Origin: Rossellomorea sp. y25
GTDB taxonomy: Bacteria > Bacillota > Bacilli > Bacillales > Bacillaceae_B
Assembly: GCF_038049935.1 (NCBI RefSeq)
Contig: NZ_CP145886.1
Coordinates: forward strand, 2,240,501 to 2,304,500
Length of the DNA stretch: 64,000 nucleotides
Direction: 5' to 3'
Shown here in pieces: positions 43,118-52,178 of the stretch (its first letter is position 1; every line of letters begins with the position of its first letter). The translations under genes were made by a program, and so were the position numbers. The notes beneath the pieces are model-generated. The model was not told the origin of the DNA, did no database searches, and saw only the letters and a list, made by a program, of their open reading frames with translations.

Positions 43118-44215
43118 TTATTTAAAAAAATCGAACACCTTCTCTAAGTCCTTTTCTACCTGTAATTGGTATGCTGGTAGATTTTGTAGCAGTAAGCTTC
43201 CATGGTTTTCAATATCGGAGATCTTCGAGAGGATCTGTTTGCTGAAATGAGTTTCGTCCGTAGATACAACCAGGTGGTCCAATCCTATTGAATGGGCAAA
43301 ATCAAAGGTCTTAAAACGGTACCCTAGAGCGACAAATGGAATACCGGCTGAAGCGGAAAGAACATTTGCATGTAACTTGAAATTGATAGTAAATTTAGCG
43401 TCTTTAATCAAATTTAGTATACCGTACTGGTCCAGTAAGTGAGTAATCAAATGGACATGCTGTTTATCCTCTATTTTATTATAAAGACTTTTGCAAGGTG
43501 CAAGATCACTGACCCAGATGGGATAAATATAAACATCATATCCTTTTGCCACTAATTCTTTTATTACATCTACCATTTCCTGCTCCAGTTTTGCCTCATT
43601 TCTCCCGTAAAGTCTTTGATGGGCGGTTCCCCAATTAATGACTACCTTCTTTGAATCCTTGTTTTCTGGAGGTTCTTGAAGCATATGAACCAGTAATCCC
43701 GGGTCGCCTGTCACTTTAACTCCTTCCAGATTGTACCCCTTTGACTGAAAGAATTGATACGTATAATGCCCCCGGATCCCAATGAATTGAGCATGTTGAA
43801 AGATGGCTTGAAGCTTTTTCTTGAAGAAAGGGTCTTTAAAGATCTTGAATTCATTTTTCCAATTTATTTCATCTTCAGTCTGTAATCCAAGTCGGATGAG
43901 TTCCCTTTTTTCAAGCCAATCGATTCCACTGCCCCAAATGAATATCCGAATATTCTTATGCCATTTTACGGCTCTGAATAGAATATTGACCAGGTCTGGT
44001 ACAAATAGGGATCCACCACCTAAAACGATACTGTCAAAGTAATGGAGATAGGGTTTTTTCCGTTTAAGTCGTCTGAGTACCTTCCTTGTGGAGGGGATTA
44101 ATTTGTATTTTGTGGTGTCTGCTTTTTCCCTGAACTTTTCTCTGAATATATCAAACATTAATTCGTCTCCGATATTTTGGTGGCCAAGCCAGCCTAAATA
44201 TAAAATTTTTGCCAT
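43118..44215 (-). CDS. Polysaccharide pyruvyl transferase family protein (CsaB-like)
   Basis: 365 residues. The N-terminus ILYLGWLGHQNIGDELMFDI has the G-x-x-N-x-GDE motif of this family. DSIVLGGGSLFVPD, FIWGSGIDWLEK and IGIRGHYTYQFFQSKG follow. The C-terminal half has the GT-B-like end with HANVLSASAGIPFVALGYRFK and a conserved lysine-histidine (NFKLHAN). The family adds ketal-linked pyruvate from PEP to sugars; CsaB pyruvylates the secondary cell-wall polymer that holds S-layer proteins. It is the only minus-strand gene in this island. A role in modifying a spore polysaccharide is inferred. Confidence 0.82.
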   Translation of the reverse strand: MAKILYLGWLGHQNIGDELMFDIFREKFREKADTTKYKLIPSTRKVLRRLKRKKPYLHYFDSIVLGGGSLFVPDLVNILFRAVKWHKNIRIFIWGSGIDWLEKRELIRLGLQTEDEINWKNEFKIFKDPFFKKKLQAIFQHAQFIGIRGHYTYQFFQSKGYNLEGVKVTGDPGLLVHMLQEPPENKDSKKVVINWGTAHQRLYGRNEAKLEQEMVDVIKELVAKGYDVYIYPIWVSDLAPCKSLYNKIEDKQHVHLITHLLDQYGILNLIKDAKFTINFKLHANVLSASAGIPFVALGYRFKTFDFAHSIGLDHLVVSTDETHFSKQILSKISDIENHGSLLLQNLPAYQLQVEKDLEKVFDFFK

Positions 44216-44490
44216 TCAATCACCTTCCTTAATTAATAGTAGCCATACACTAGCAAAATAATGAATCTTTATAGTATATGGATAAGCTTTGATATGGATT
44301 GTGCATTCATGGAATTTAAATCCTATTTAGAAGAAGGTTGCATTAAATCTACTTATTTTTATATAAAAGACCATTTATATTTGACAAGCCTGTTGTAAAC
44401 AACCACACAATTCGGTACAAGATGAATAGTCTGAAAGTAGTAATGTCAGCATGAATGTTTAACGCTTTGAAGAAAAAGGAGGAAATTCAT
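44216..44490. other. Divergent intergenic region between the pyruvyl transferase and GT2 genes
   Basis: About 275 bp, AT-rich. No clear consensus promoter, hairpin or frame is seen, though promoters for both flanking genes must lie here. Confidence 0.3.
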
Positions 44491-45246
44491 GTGGATAAAA
44501 AGATGGAGATGAATGAAAACCATGGTATTTCCATTGTTGCTTGTACGAATAAACAGTGGTTTATGGATAATATCTTTACAAATTATGAGCGCCAGTTATT
44601 ACAGGAAAAAGAACTCATCATCATACTAAACAGTGATTCATTGAAATTAGAAGAGTGGAAAGAAAGAGCATCCCATTATGAAAACGTTCAAGTGTATCAG
44701 CTTCCGGAAAAGACCTCATTGGGGAGCTGTCTGAACTATGGTACCCATAAGGCAAGATATAATTATGTCGCAAAATGGGACGATGATGATCATTATGGTA
44801 GTCATTTTTTAGCAGAAGCATTAAAAGCCTTCGAGAAAACAAATGCTGATATTGTTGGAAAGTGGTCAGGATATATATTCTTTTCCAACACAAGGGAATT
44901 AAGACTCCGATACTTTGGCTTCGAATATAAATGGGTGAAAAAAGTATTGGGCGGAACTATAGTCGCAAAGAAGTCAGTTATTCACCATGTGCCTTTTCAA
45001 AATCGTTCATTGGGCGAGGACACGTCATTTCTAAAAAGTGCCAGGGCGAAAGGTTATCGGATCCACTCTACCAGTAGAAATAACTATTGCTATATCAGAA
45101 GAGATTCGGGCAAGCATACATGGCAGCCAAGAATCAGGTATTTATTCAGGACTTCTAAAAGGATCTGCTTCACACAAAACTATAGAGAGATAGTGGATAT
45201 CGAGAGGAGATACAAGCATTTACCGGACAAGAAAGGAGAGGGGTAG
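44491..45246 (+). CDS. GT2-family glycosyltransferase, copy 1
   Basis: 251 residues from a GTG at 44491, eight bases after AAAGGAGG (the ATG at 44455 has no site). A GT-A fold is visible: ISIVACTNKQWFMDNIFTNY, the nucleotide segment KELIIILNSDSL and the metal motif VAKWDDDDHYGSHFLAEAL. The tail has HHVPFQNRSLGEDTSFLK, with Glu-Asp as a possible catalytic base. It is paralogous to the GT2 two genes later. It ends two bases before rmlA, so they are co-transcribed. The product is probably a spore-surface glycan. Confidence 0.8.
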   Translation: MDKKMEMNENHGISIVACTNKQWFMDNIFTNYERQLLQEKELIIILNSDSLKLEEWKERASHYENVQVYQLPEKTSLGSCLNYGTHKARYNYVAKWDDDDHYGSHFLAEALKAFEKTNADIVGKWSGYIFFSNTRELRLRYFGFEYKWVKKVLGGTIVAKKSVIHHVPFQNRSLGEDTSFLKSARAKGYRIHSTSRNNYCYIRRDSGKHTWQPRIRYLFRTSKRICFTQNYREIVDIERRYKHLPDKKGEG

Positions 45247-45247
45247 C

Positions 45248-46117
45248 ATGAAGGGAATTATTATGGCTGGTGGAAGAGGTACGAGGTTGAGCCCGTTGAC
45301 GAAGTCTATTTCAAAAGCGTTACTCCCCATATACGATAAACCGATGATTTACTATCCCCTTTCCACGCTGATGCTTGCTGGTGTGAGGGAGATTTTGGTC
45401 ATTACGACCTCTCAAGATCAGGACAGGTTTATGAAAATGCTTGGAGATGGATCCCACTTAGGACTACACATTCAGTACAAAGTCGAAAAGGAGCCAAAGG
45501 GAATTGCCAATGCTTTTCTTATCGGGGAAGAGTTCATCGGAAACGACCATGTCATGTTAATCCTTGGGGATAATATTTTCTATGGGGAGCACCTTCCCGA
45601 ACGATTACAAAATGCCCTTCATTCTAAAATCGGTGCAACGTTGTTTTGCTTTCAAGTAGACGAGCCTCAAAGATACGGTATCGTAGAACTTGATCAGAAT
45701 AATAGAGCTATAACCATCGAAGAAAAGCCCGCTGTCCCTAAATCGAACTATGCACTCACAGGGTTATATGTCTATGATCAGAGAGCCGTAGAAGTCGCCA
45801 AAAAAATACAGCCTTCGGTCAGAGGTGAACTGGAAATCACGGATATCAATAACGTGTATTTGGATATGGGGGAGGTCAGCGTGGAAATTCTGGGGGAGAG
45901 CTTCGCCTGGTTTGACGCCGGGACCCATCCGTCTATATTGGAAGCAGCCCAATTCATCGAGACCATCGAAAGGTATCTTGGAGGGAAAATAGGCTGTATT
46001 GAAGAAATCGCTTTTCGAGAGGGATTTATCTCCAAGGATCAGTTCACCAAGCTGGCAAATGAAAACGGGAAGAGTGATTATGGCAGATACCTCAAAAATC
46101 TAGTCAGCAGGTTATAA
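45248..46117 (+). CDS. spsI: Glucose-1-phosphate thymidylyltransferase (RmlA/SpsI)
   Basis: 289 residues, normal for RmlA. The signature MKGIIMAGGRGTRLSPLTKS is at the N-terminus, with ISKALLPIYDKPMIYYPLS and LILGDNIFYGEHLPERL after it. GIVELDQNNRAITIEEKPAV and WFDAGTHPSILEAAQFIE are the sugar-binding and lid motifs. It makes dTDP-glucose from glucose-1-phosphate and dTTP, the first step to dTDP-rhamnose. B. subtilis spsI in the spore-coat polysaccharide operon is the parallel. No rmlB, C or D genes are nearby. The start follows AGGAGAGGGGTAGC. It lies between two GT2 genes. Confidence 0.9.
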   Translation: MKGIIMAGGRGTRLSPLTKSISKALLPIYDKPMIYYPLSTLMLAGVREILVITTSQDQDRFMKMLGDGSHLGLHIQYKVEKEPKGIANAFLIGEEFIGNDHVMLILGDNIFYGEHLPERLQNALHSKIGATLFCFQVDEPQRYGIVELDQNNRAITIEEKPAVPKSNYALTGLYVYDQRAVEVAKKIQPSVRGELEITDINNVYLDMGEVSVEILGESFAWFDAGTHPSILEAAQFIETIERYLGGKIGCIEEIAFREGFISKDQFTKLANENGKSDYGRYLKNLVSRL

Positions 46118-46213
46118 ACTTAATTCCTCCTAAACTGAATCATAGATTAGAAGAGGAAATAAGAGGATGAGGAAGAGTGGACTACAATAATAATCAATAA
46201 GGATGTGAGAAAC

Positions 46214-46933
46214 GTGAATGAAGAGAAGGAAATATCGATTTCTGAAGGGATTTCTATCATTGCAGCGACTAATCGAGACGATTGTATAGAAAACCTATTT
46301 GCCAATTATGAGAATCAGCATTGGGAAAAAAAGGAGCTTATCATCCTATTAAACAAGGACTCTATGGATTTGGAGTATTGGTTGAAGAAAGCCTCAGAGT
46401 ACCATGAGGTTTCCGTCTTTCAGCTTCCTGAAGAGATGACCTTGGGAAAATGCTTGAATATCGGTGTGACGAAAGCAAAATACCCATATATTGCGAAAAT
46501 GGATGATGATGATTATTACGGTCCGCTTTATTTATCGGAAGCCATGGCTACTATGAAAAAGTTGAATGCTGCGGTCGTTGGAAAGAGAACATGTTTTATG
46601 TATATGATTTACCAAAAGGAATTAAGACTGCGTTTTCCAGGACGTGAAATGCAAAGGGTCCATCTTCCCCAGGGGGCTACTATCTTTACGACCAAAAGGC
46701 TTCTGAAACTCATTCCATTTGGAAATAAAAACGTAGGGGAATGCTTGCATTTTCTTAAAAGATGTAAAGCGGCAGGCTTCAAAATATGCTCCTCCAGCCG
46801 ATTTCATTATGCCATTTTGAGGAAGGAAACCCATTCCCATACCTGGCGCCCATCAAGACGATATCTATATAGAACCTCCAGGAAAATTGCCATAACACAT
46901 GATTTTAAGAAGTTTGTGGATAAACACAAGTAA
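46214..46933 (+). CDS. GT2-family glycosyltransferase, copy 2
   Basis: About 239 residues, closely related to copy 1: ISIIAATNRDDCIENLFANY, KELIILLNKDSM, VTKAKYPYIAKMDDDDYYGP and the C-terminal THTWRPSRRYLYRTSRK. The paralogs share the unusual histidine-tryptophan region near the end (H[ST]HTWxP). Two GTG starts are possible (46205, 46214); the latter is ten bases from AAGGA. It is 97 bp after rmlA. One copy may start and the other extend the same chain. Confidence 0.78.
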   Translation: MNEEKEISISEGISIIAATNRDDCIENLFANYENQHWEKKELIILLNKDSMDLEYWLKKASEYHEVSVFQLPEEMTLGKCLNIGVTKAKYPYIAKMDDDDYYGPLYLSEAMATMKKLNAAVVGKRTCFMYMIYQKELRLRFPGREMQRVHLPQGATIFTTKRLLKLIPFGNKNVGECLHFLKRCKAAGFKICSSSRFHYAILRKETHSHTWRPSRRYLYRTSRKIAITHDFKKFVDKHK

Positions 46934-47124
46934 AACATATCATGTGCCTATACCAAGCCGGAATTATCTGAATATAGTTGTGATAAAAAGCCTCGTTACA
47001 TTACTCCGTTACACCCTTCTTCTTATTATTGAACCTGTGGCTTTCATTTAATTTCTGATAGACCCTCGATTCTGATTTAACATGAGGGCAAATAAAAATA
47101 AAACTTGATGGGAGGGAAAGACCC

Positions 47125-48207
47125 TTGAAAAAATATATAGGTATTATGGTGGGAACAGTTGTATTCAACGGTATAAAAAAAGGAAAAACCTATTATGAGA
47201 ACCTTTCCTTTTATGAGGAAGCAGGGGAACAATATGATCTGATTCCTTGTTATTTTCGATTCAAGGACATTGAGCCAGGTGTAGATACAATCATGGCATA
47301 TGTGTTAAGTGAGGAAGGAACATATATTCTAACTCCAATTCCAAAACCCCCAATTATCCATAATCGCACATTTACAGGAAAAGTTTCAGCAAAAAAGAAA
47401 ATGAGGAAATTAAAAGAAGAGGGAATTGTCTTCTTTAATGAGAAAAATCGTTATAAGAAAATAAGGATCAATAACATCCTCAGGATGAATAAGAAGTTGG
47501 TTCCCCATATACCTGAAACGGTTAAAGCCAGTAAGGAAAATCTACAGACCATGATGGATAAATACGATGAACTCATCATCAAACCGAACAGCGGCTCATT
47601 GGGACTCGGAATAGCGAAATTGTCGAAGCTCGCTGATCAAGAATGGGAATTCTCATATCGACGACAAAAAGAAATGGTGAAGGAGCGGTTCTCGACTACA
47701 TGGCCTTTCTCTCTGTTAAAACTAATAGCAAATCCACGTACAATCATCCAAAAGCGAATTCCCCTGGCCAAAAGTAAAGGGGGAGTGTTCGACCTGAGGG
47801 TATCGGTGCAAAAAAATGACTTGGGTGAATGGCAGATGACAGGAGTGGTGGGAAAGGTAGCAAAAAAAGATTGGTACCTCACTAATGTAGCCCGTGGAGG
47901 ATCGTGTTACTCCTTACCTGAATTACTCCAGGATCTGCCCCATCTCAATCTGGACCAAGTATATGAAGACATTAAACGATTATCCCTGAATGTCGCTTGG
48001 CAGCTGGAAAAAGAGCTTCCCAGGATGGCGGATTTGGGCCTGGATATCGGCTTGACGAATGAAGGGGTTCCCATGTTCATTGAATGCAACGGGAGAGATT
48101 TGAGAGTAACCTTCAGAAATGCCAACATGCAGGAAGAGTGGAAACAGACCCATGCCACACCGATAGGGTATGCTGCTTTTCTCTACGAAAAACAACATTC
48201 ATCATGA
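47125..48207 (+). CDS. YheC/YheD-family ATP-grasp protein, full length
   Basis: 360 residues, normal for YheC/YheD. The N-terminal domain begins IGIMVGTVVFNGIKKGKTYY and includes YFRFKDIEPGVDTIMAYVL. The ATP-grasp core has LIIKPNSGSLGLGIAKLSKL, IIQKRIPLAKSKGGVFDLRVSVQK and LGLDIGLTNEGVPMFIECNGRDLR. The metal motif is Glu-Cys-Asn, so the first Glu and Asn are kept. A TTG start follows GGGAGGGAAAGACCC. It has its own terminator. Confidence 0.85.
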   Translation: MKKYIGIMVGTVVFNGIKKGKTYYENLSFYEEAGEQYDLIPCYFRFKDIEPGVDTIMAYVLSEEGTYILTPIPKPPIIHNRTFTGKVSAKKKMRKLKEEGIVFFNEKNRYKKIRINNILRMNKKLVPHIPETVKASKENLQTMMDKYDELIIKPNSGSLGLGIAKLSKLADQEWEFSYRRQKEMVKERFSTTWPFSLLKLIANPRTIIQKRIPLAKSKGGVFDLRVSVQKNDLGEWQMTGVVGKVAKKDWYLTNVARGGSCYSLPELLQDLPHLNLDQVYEDIKRLSLNVAWQLEKELPRMADLGLDIGLTNEGVPMFIECNGRDLRVTFRNANMQEEWKQTHATPIGYAAFLYEKQHSS

Positions 48208-48210
48208 TGG

Positions 48211-48237
48211 AATCGACTCATTAGGGTCGGTTTTTTA
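48211..48237 (+). terminator. Terminator of the YheC/YheD gene at 47125
   Basis: AATCGAC / GTCGGTT stem with one G-U pair, an eight-base loop, then a six-T run. Confidence 0.75.
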
Positions 48238-48322
48238 ATGGGAAGAATCAATGCTGACAATCTATAGGAATACATTATAATAAATGAACTCTTGATACTG
48301 AAATAGAAATGGACGGGAAAGC

Positions 48323-49540
48323 ATGAAAACAATCGTTTTTATAGGCAGTCATAAGTCAGGGACCAGCAGAGAAGCTTTAAAAGTATCAAAAGAGATGGGA
48401 TATGTAACGGTTTTAATAACGGACCGATCTAGCCTGATAAGCCAAAAAGAAGAGTTCCCTGAGGTGGATGAGATGTTATACATGGAAAATCTCTTGGAAA
48501 AGGACGAACTTTTAAACACCTTACATTCGTTACAACAACTTGGCCATCACCTCTCTGCATGCTTAAGCTTGATTGATCCCTTTGTTTCATACGCAAGCAG
48601 GATTTCCACTGATTTAGGGTTATTTCCAGCGTCTGTAGAAGCCCTATCCATTATGGAAAACAAAGCAAATGTCCGTGAACACCTTCACCATCTCTCCAGC
48701 TCTCCGTATTATTCTACGTTGGACATGAACGAATCAGTAGCTGATTTGAATAAAGGTCAGGATGATGTATGGCCTCTCATAATAAAACCTTCTGTATCAA
48801 ATGGATCGAAGCATATCATGCTGGCAAAGACGCCGAGTGAATTTTCGGAGGGGATCAACCTCATAAGAAGGAAACACCCCGATATGAATTTACTGATAGA
48901 AGAGTTTGTAGAGGGTCCTCAATACTTGATTGAAGTGCTTGTTTACAAACAGGAAGTAAATATAATTGCAGTTGTGGAACAAGAGCTCGGCTCAAATTTC
49001 ATTATCACAGGATATGCCTTTCCGGCTAAACTAGATGCTCATGAGTTACTATCCCTTCATGATCGCATCATTGAAATTGTAGAGTGTGTAGGGCTCGAAA
49101 ATGGATCTTGTCACCTGGAAATGAGAAATGCAAATGGGGAATGGAAGCTCATTGAAATCAACCCCCGAATGTCAGGAGGTGCGATGAATCGGCTGATTGA
49201 GGAAGGGACGGGGATCAATCTGATCAGGGAAATCATCAGGATGAACCTTGGGCAGTTTCCTGAACTCTCAGCTGTATTCAAAAAACCCGTCTATGCGAAG
49301 TATGTAACGGTGAACGCCCCGGGGAGACTTTTGAAGGTGACAGGAAGGAAACGTGCATCGGCGCATGAAGGTGTGAAATACGTATATGTGAAACCGAGAA
49401 AAGGGAGCGTATTGGTTCCCCCAAAATCAATGGGAAATCGGTATGCCTGTATTATAGCCACTGCTGATACCGTAAAAGCTGCAAAGGAAATCGCCATAAA
49501 GGCAGCCAAAGAATTGAGGTTTTTTTTAGAGCCATTATAG
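48323..49540 (+). CDS. ATP-grasp ligase (L-amino-acid ligase-like)
   Basis: 405 residues. The N-terminus TIVFIGSHKSGTSREALKVS is the Rossmann-like part. The ATP-grasp domain has WPLIIKPSVSNGSKHIMLAK, LLIEEFVEGPQYLIEVLVYK (the typical EEFVEGPEYSVE hinge) and WKLIEINPRMSGGAMNRLIE (metal and catalytic motif). The C-terminal VTVNAPGRLLKVTGRKRA is a further domain. This resembles carnosine-synthase/BacD-type ligases that join two amino acids. It ends 11 bp before the next YheC/YheD gene, so they form an operon. Peptide or amino-acid decoration of a spore polymer is inferred. Confidence 0.8.
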   Translation: MKTIVFIGSHKSGTSREALKVSKEMGYVTVLITDRSSLISQKEEFPEVDEMLYMENLLEKDELLNTLHSLQQLGHHLSACLSLIDPFVSYASRISTDLGLFPASVEALSIMENKANVREHLHHLSSSPYYSTLDMNESVADLNKGQDDVWPLIIKPSVSNGSKHIMLAKTPSEFSEGINLIRRKHPDMNLLIEEFVEGPQYLIEVLVYKQEVNIIAVVEQELGSNFIITGYAFPAKLDAHELLSLHDRIIEIVECVGLENGSCHLEMRNANGEWKLIEINPRMSGGAMNRLIEEGTGINLIREIIRMNLGQFPELSAVFKKPVYAKYVTVNAPGRLLKVTGRKRASAHEGVKYVYVKPRKGSVLVPPKSMGNRYACIIATADTVKAAKEIAIKAAKELRFFLEPL

Positions 49541-49551
49541 GAGGTGATTAA

Positions 49552-50568
49552 ATGGCACTCGTCGGAATGCTTCATTATCGCAAGCGTCCACATGATGTAA
49601 AAAAAGCCTATGCATTTGCAGCAGTCGCAAAGATGGAAGGGATTTCGTTTTTTTATTTTTCTTATCAACAAGTGGATTTTCAAGAGAAAGTGATACATGG
49701 TTGGATATACGAAGATGGGCAATGGATCCAAAAGGAAATGGGATTCCCTGATGTCGTTATTAATAGCAGCAGTCCGAAAACAAAAAGACAATCGTCAATC
49801 CTTAAATGTCTCAAAAATATGACCATCCTGACCAGTCATTCTGTAGGGAATAAAATGACAGTATATCAAAAGGTGATGAAGGGAGGAAAGTTCAAGTCTC
49901 ATCTGATACCTTCCATAAAGCTGACAGGTTTAAAGGAAGTCCATCACTTATTTCGTGATCATTCAAAACTTGTCATCAAGCCTTTTTCAGGCAATCATGG
50001 GAAAGACGTCTTTTTTATAGAAAAGGATGCAGATCATTTTCTGTTGATGGAAGGTATTCATTCTCAAAGATATCAAAGTGATGAATTTATAAGCTGGATT
50101 CATGAGTTAATTAAAGACAGGAACTATTTAATTCAGCCCTTTGTATCATGTCAAACACAATCCGGATTAACGTACGACTTCAGAATCCATGTGCAGAAGA
50201 ATGGGCAAGGTCAGTGGGAGATTAACCTGATTTATCCTAGAATAAGTGGAAATGGAAAAAAAATCAGCAATATCAGCAGTGGGGGATATCGAGGTGAATG
50301 GATTCCTTTTTTGAAGGAAGAGTTTGGAGATGATGATGAAAAGTTGAAAAGAAAACTTGAAACCTTTGCGGTGGCATTTCCTGCTCACTTCGAATCTCTT
50401 TATCCCTATTCATTCGATGAATTGGGGATTGACGTGGGAATTGATCAGAATTTAGGGCTATGGATTTTTGAAGTGAATTGGAGACCAGGATCCAGGCATC
50501 GTGAGTTTGAAGTGGCCAAAAGGATGCTGCCATATTGTCTGTACCTGAAAATTGGGTCCGGTAAGTAG
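49552..50568 (+). CDS. YheC/YheD-family ATP-grasp protein
   Basis: 338 residues. The N-terminal domain has VGMLHYRKRPHDVKKAYAFA and FFYFSYQQVDFQEKVIHGWI. The ATP-grasp domain has LVIKPFSGNHGKDVFFIEKD, YLIQPFVSCQTQSGLTYDFR and ELGIDVGIDQNLGLWIFEVN, ending in the Glu-x-Asn metal site. The start follows TAGGAGGTGATTAA. It is coupled to the ATP-grasp ligase upstream. It belongs to the coat-associated YheC/YheD group. Confidence 0.83.
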   Translation: MALVGMLHYRKRPHDVKKAYAFAAVAKMEGISFFYFSYQQVDFQEKVIHGWIYEDGQWIQKEMGFPDVVINSSSPKTKRQSSILKCLKNMTILTSHSVGNKMTVYQKVMKGGKFKSHLIPSIKLTGLKEVHHLFRDHSKLVIKPFSGNHGKDVFFIEKDADHFLLMEGIHSQRYQSDEFISWIHELIKDRNYLIQPFVSCQTQSGLTYDFRIHVQKNGQGQWEINLIYPRISGNGKKISNISSGGYRGEWIPFLKEEFGDDDEKLKRKLETFAVAFPAHFESLYPYSFDELGIDVGIDQNLGLWIFEVNWRPGSRHREFEVAKRMLPYCLYLKIGSGK

Positions 50569-50648
50569 GTCCATTTTATTATCCACACTGCACCAATCAT
50601 GCCTTGTATCGATAAACTATAGGTAAAGGACAGATTGGGGCGAGGAAC

Positions 50649-51107
50649 TTGGAACAAGAAATGCAGGGACTAAACGCTAAATGTATATGCGATGCCCTTA
50701 ATGAATTGAAAAAGTTGCAGGATTATATAAACCATTCCGAGACTCCTTATTTCGGTAAATTACTTTTAACATTAGTTGGTGTTGACACGATTCCTTTTAC
50801 ACTATTCAGAAAAGATGGACCGCTGTTCTTAACCGGCTGTGATTATAAAGAAAAAGGAAAACCAGAGTACTGTTTTACAACGAGCTATTTCCGACTTGAA
50901 AAATTGGATGTGGATACATGCTGTGCCACGGTTTCTCTTCTACGACCATTGAATATCTACGGTGAGGATGTAGAATCCATGTGTGAGGTCACGAAGCTAA
51001 TTAAAACATCGACGTGTGTTGAGGTTGACCTTGACTGTATTTGTGCCATTCAATGCGTTGACGTGGACTTATTAAAACGCATCATCATTATTGAGCCAAA
51101 ATGGTAA
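50649..51107 (+). CDS. CotY/CotZ/ExsY-like spore coat/exosporium protein
   Basis: 152 residues. The N-terminal CICDALNELKKLQDYI and the C-terminal STCVEVDLDCICAIQCVDVDLL match the ends of the CotY/CotZ/ExsY family (compare the STCITVDLSCFCAIQC type ending of ExsY). There are 10 cysteines in the family style. PFTLFRKDGPLFLTGCDY is the conserved centre. These proteins self-assemble into a disulfide-linked crystalline basal layer, the exosporium or crust. The start is uncertain: TTG at 50649 or ATG at 50661, with a weak site GGCGAGG nearby. It lies 80 bp after the YheC/YheD operon and closes the spore island. Confidence 0.78.
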   Translation: MEQEMQGLNAKCICDALNELKKLQDYINHSETPYFGKLLLTLVGVDTIPFTLFRKDGPLFLTGCDYKEKGKPEYCFTTSYFRLEKLDVDTCCATVSLLRPLNIYGEDVESMCEVTKLIKTSTCVEVDLDCICAIQCVDVDLLKRIIIIEPKW

Positions 51108-51428
51108 TTAACAGGGAGAGTAAAAGGTTCAAACTTTCAGTATGGTAAAGAATATTTATGGAATTGATGTTAAAATAAGTAGGTGTTATCTCTGTATTGA
51201 TTATATTGTACGAGGGTATATATGGAAGGGTTTGACGTGAAGTTCATTCAAAAAATAAAATGAATACTTGGACGACATCCTTGTGTATAAGGTCATATAA
51301 ATATCATACGGTCTACAGATTTATGTTACTGAAAAAGAAGTGAATCAATTTGATTTTAGCAGATAAGCATCAGAATAAACGAAAAAAGAGACTCTACATA
51401 AATACAAATCTCTTTTTAAATGATTTTA
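51108..51428. other. Intergenic, nothing recognised
   Basis: About 320 bp between the CotY-like gene and the MEDS gene. A short 60-codon plus frame here overlaps the MEDS gene end and has no ribosome site. No convincing terminator hairpin was seen. Confidence 0.3.
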
Positions 51429-51986
51429 TTATTTTCCATAAACCATGGACAACTCAAGGGAATCATCAGTCATCACATACATATGTACCTGTTCGAGAGT
51501 GTTTATCAAAGATCCTGATAAAACGTTTTTAGAATAGGCACAGACGGAAAGTAAACCTTCTTGTAAGACGTAATCATCTGCGATGGATTCAAACTTTTTG
51601 AGTACTGCAGCATCTGGTTCAGCAGAGGTCCACTCGACGTGAGCCCAGGTTCTGATGGAAGTATTGAGGTTTTTGATAGCGGCAATATCTTTTTTGAAAT
51701 GATTAAGAATATTTTGGGTATTAAAGTCACCATTTAAAAAGTAGTAGTCAAAGTTATCAACTAAATAGATGGAGGATTGCTGTTCCTTACTAAATATCCT
51801 GTTTATTCTATTTCTGACCTTGTTGATATTTCTCATGCTTTCGATGATCAGCATATGTTGATTTTTCTCCAATCCAGAGCGAATAAATAACATCAGGTTG
51901 TTTAAATAGGCTTCTTCTGCCTGAAACTGATAAAAGACATGGCCTTTTTCTAACGTTACTAATTTAACATCATTTAACGCTTCCAT
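51429..51986 (-). CDS. MEDS-domain (DcmR-like sensory) protein
   Basis: 185 residues from an ATG at 51986 after GAGAGGTGAGGTT. The MEDS pattern is visible: LEKGHVFYQFQAEEAYLNNL, MLFIRSGLEKNQHMLIIES and SVCAYSKNVLSGSLINTLEQVH near the end. MEDS domains are RecA-like folds without a working P-loop, found in regulators and signalling proteins. In Bacillus such single-domain proteins sit near sporulation or sigma-B-type circuits. No output domain is present. Confidence 0.7.
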   Translation of the reverse strand: MEALNDVKLVTLEKGHVFYQFQAEEAYLNNLMLFIRSGLEKNQHMLIIESMRNINKVRNRINRIFSKEQQSSIYLVDNFDYYFLNGDFNTQNILNHFKKDIAAIKNLNTSIRTWAHVEWTSAEPDAAVLKKFESIADDYVLQEGLLSVCAYSKNVLSGSLINTLEQVHMYVMTDDSLELSMVYGK

Positions 51987-52178
51987 AACCTCACCTCTCA
52001 TCAATTGGGAACCAGATTTTCAATGGGCGGAATGCCTAAGCCTTCAGAAATTGGATTAACTTAAGCATAACATAACAATTTGCCAATCCATACACATTTA
52101 GTTAGTTGAATATTTGATAGATGATTTTAATTGCCGATATTACTGAACATAAACAGTACGAAAGGAACCGACGATCCA

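Noticed and set aside
51350..51532. A 60-codon plus frame overlapping the MEDS gene
   Set aside because: No ribosome site, overlap with a clear gene on the other strand, and no recognisable composition.
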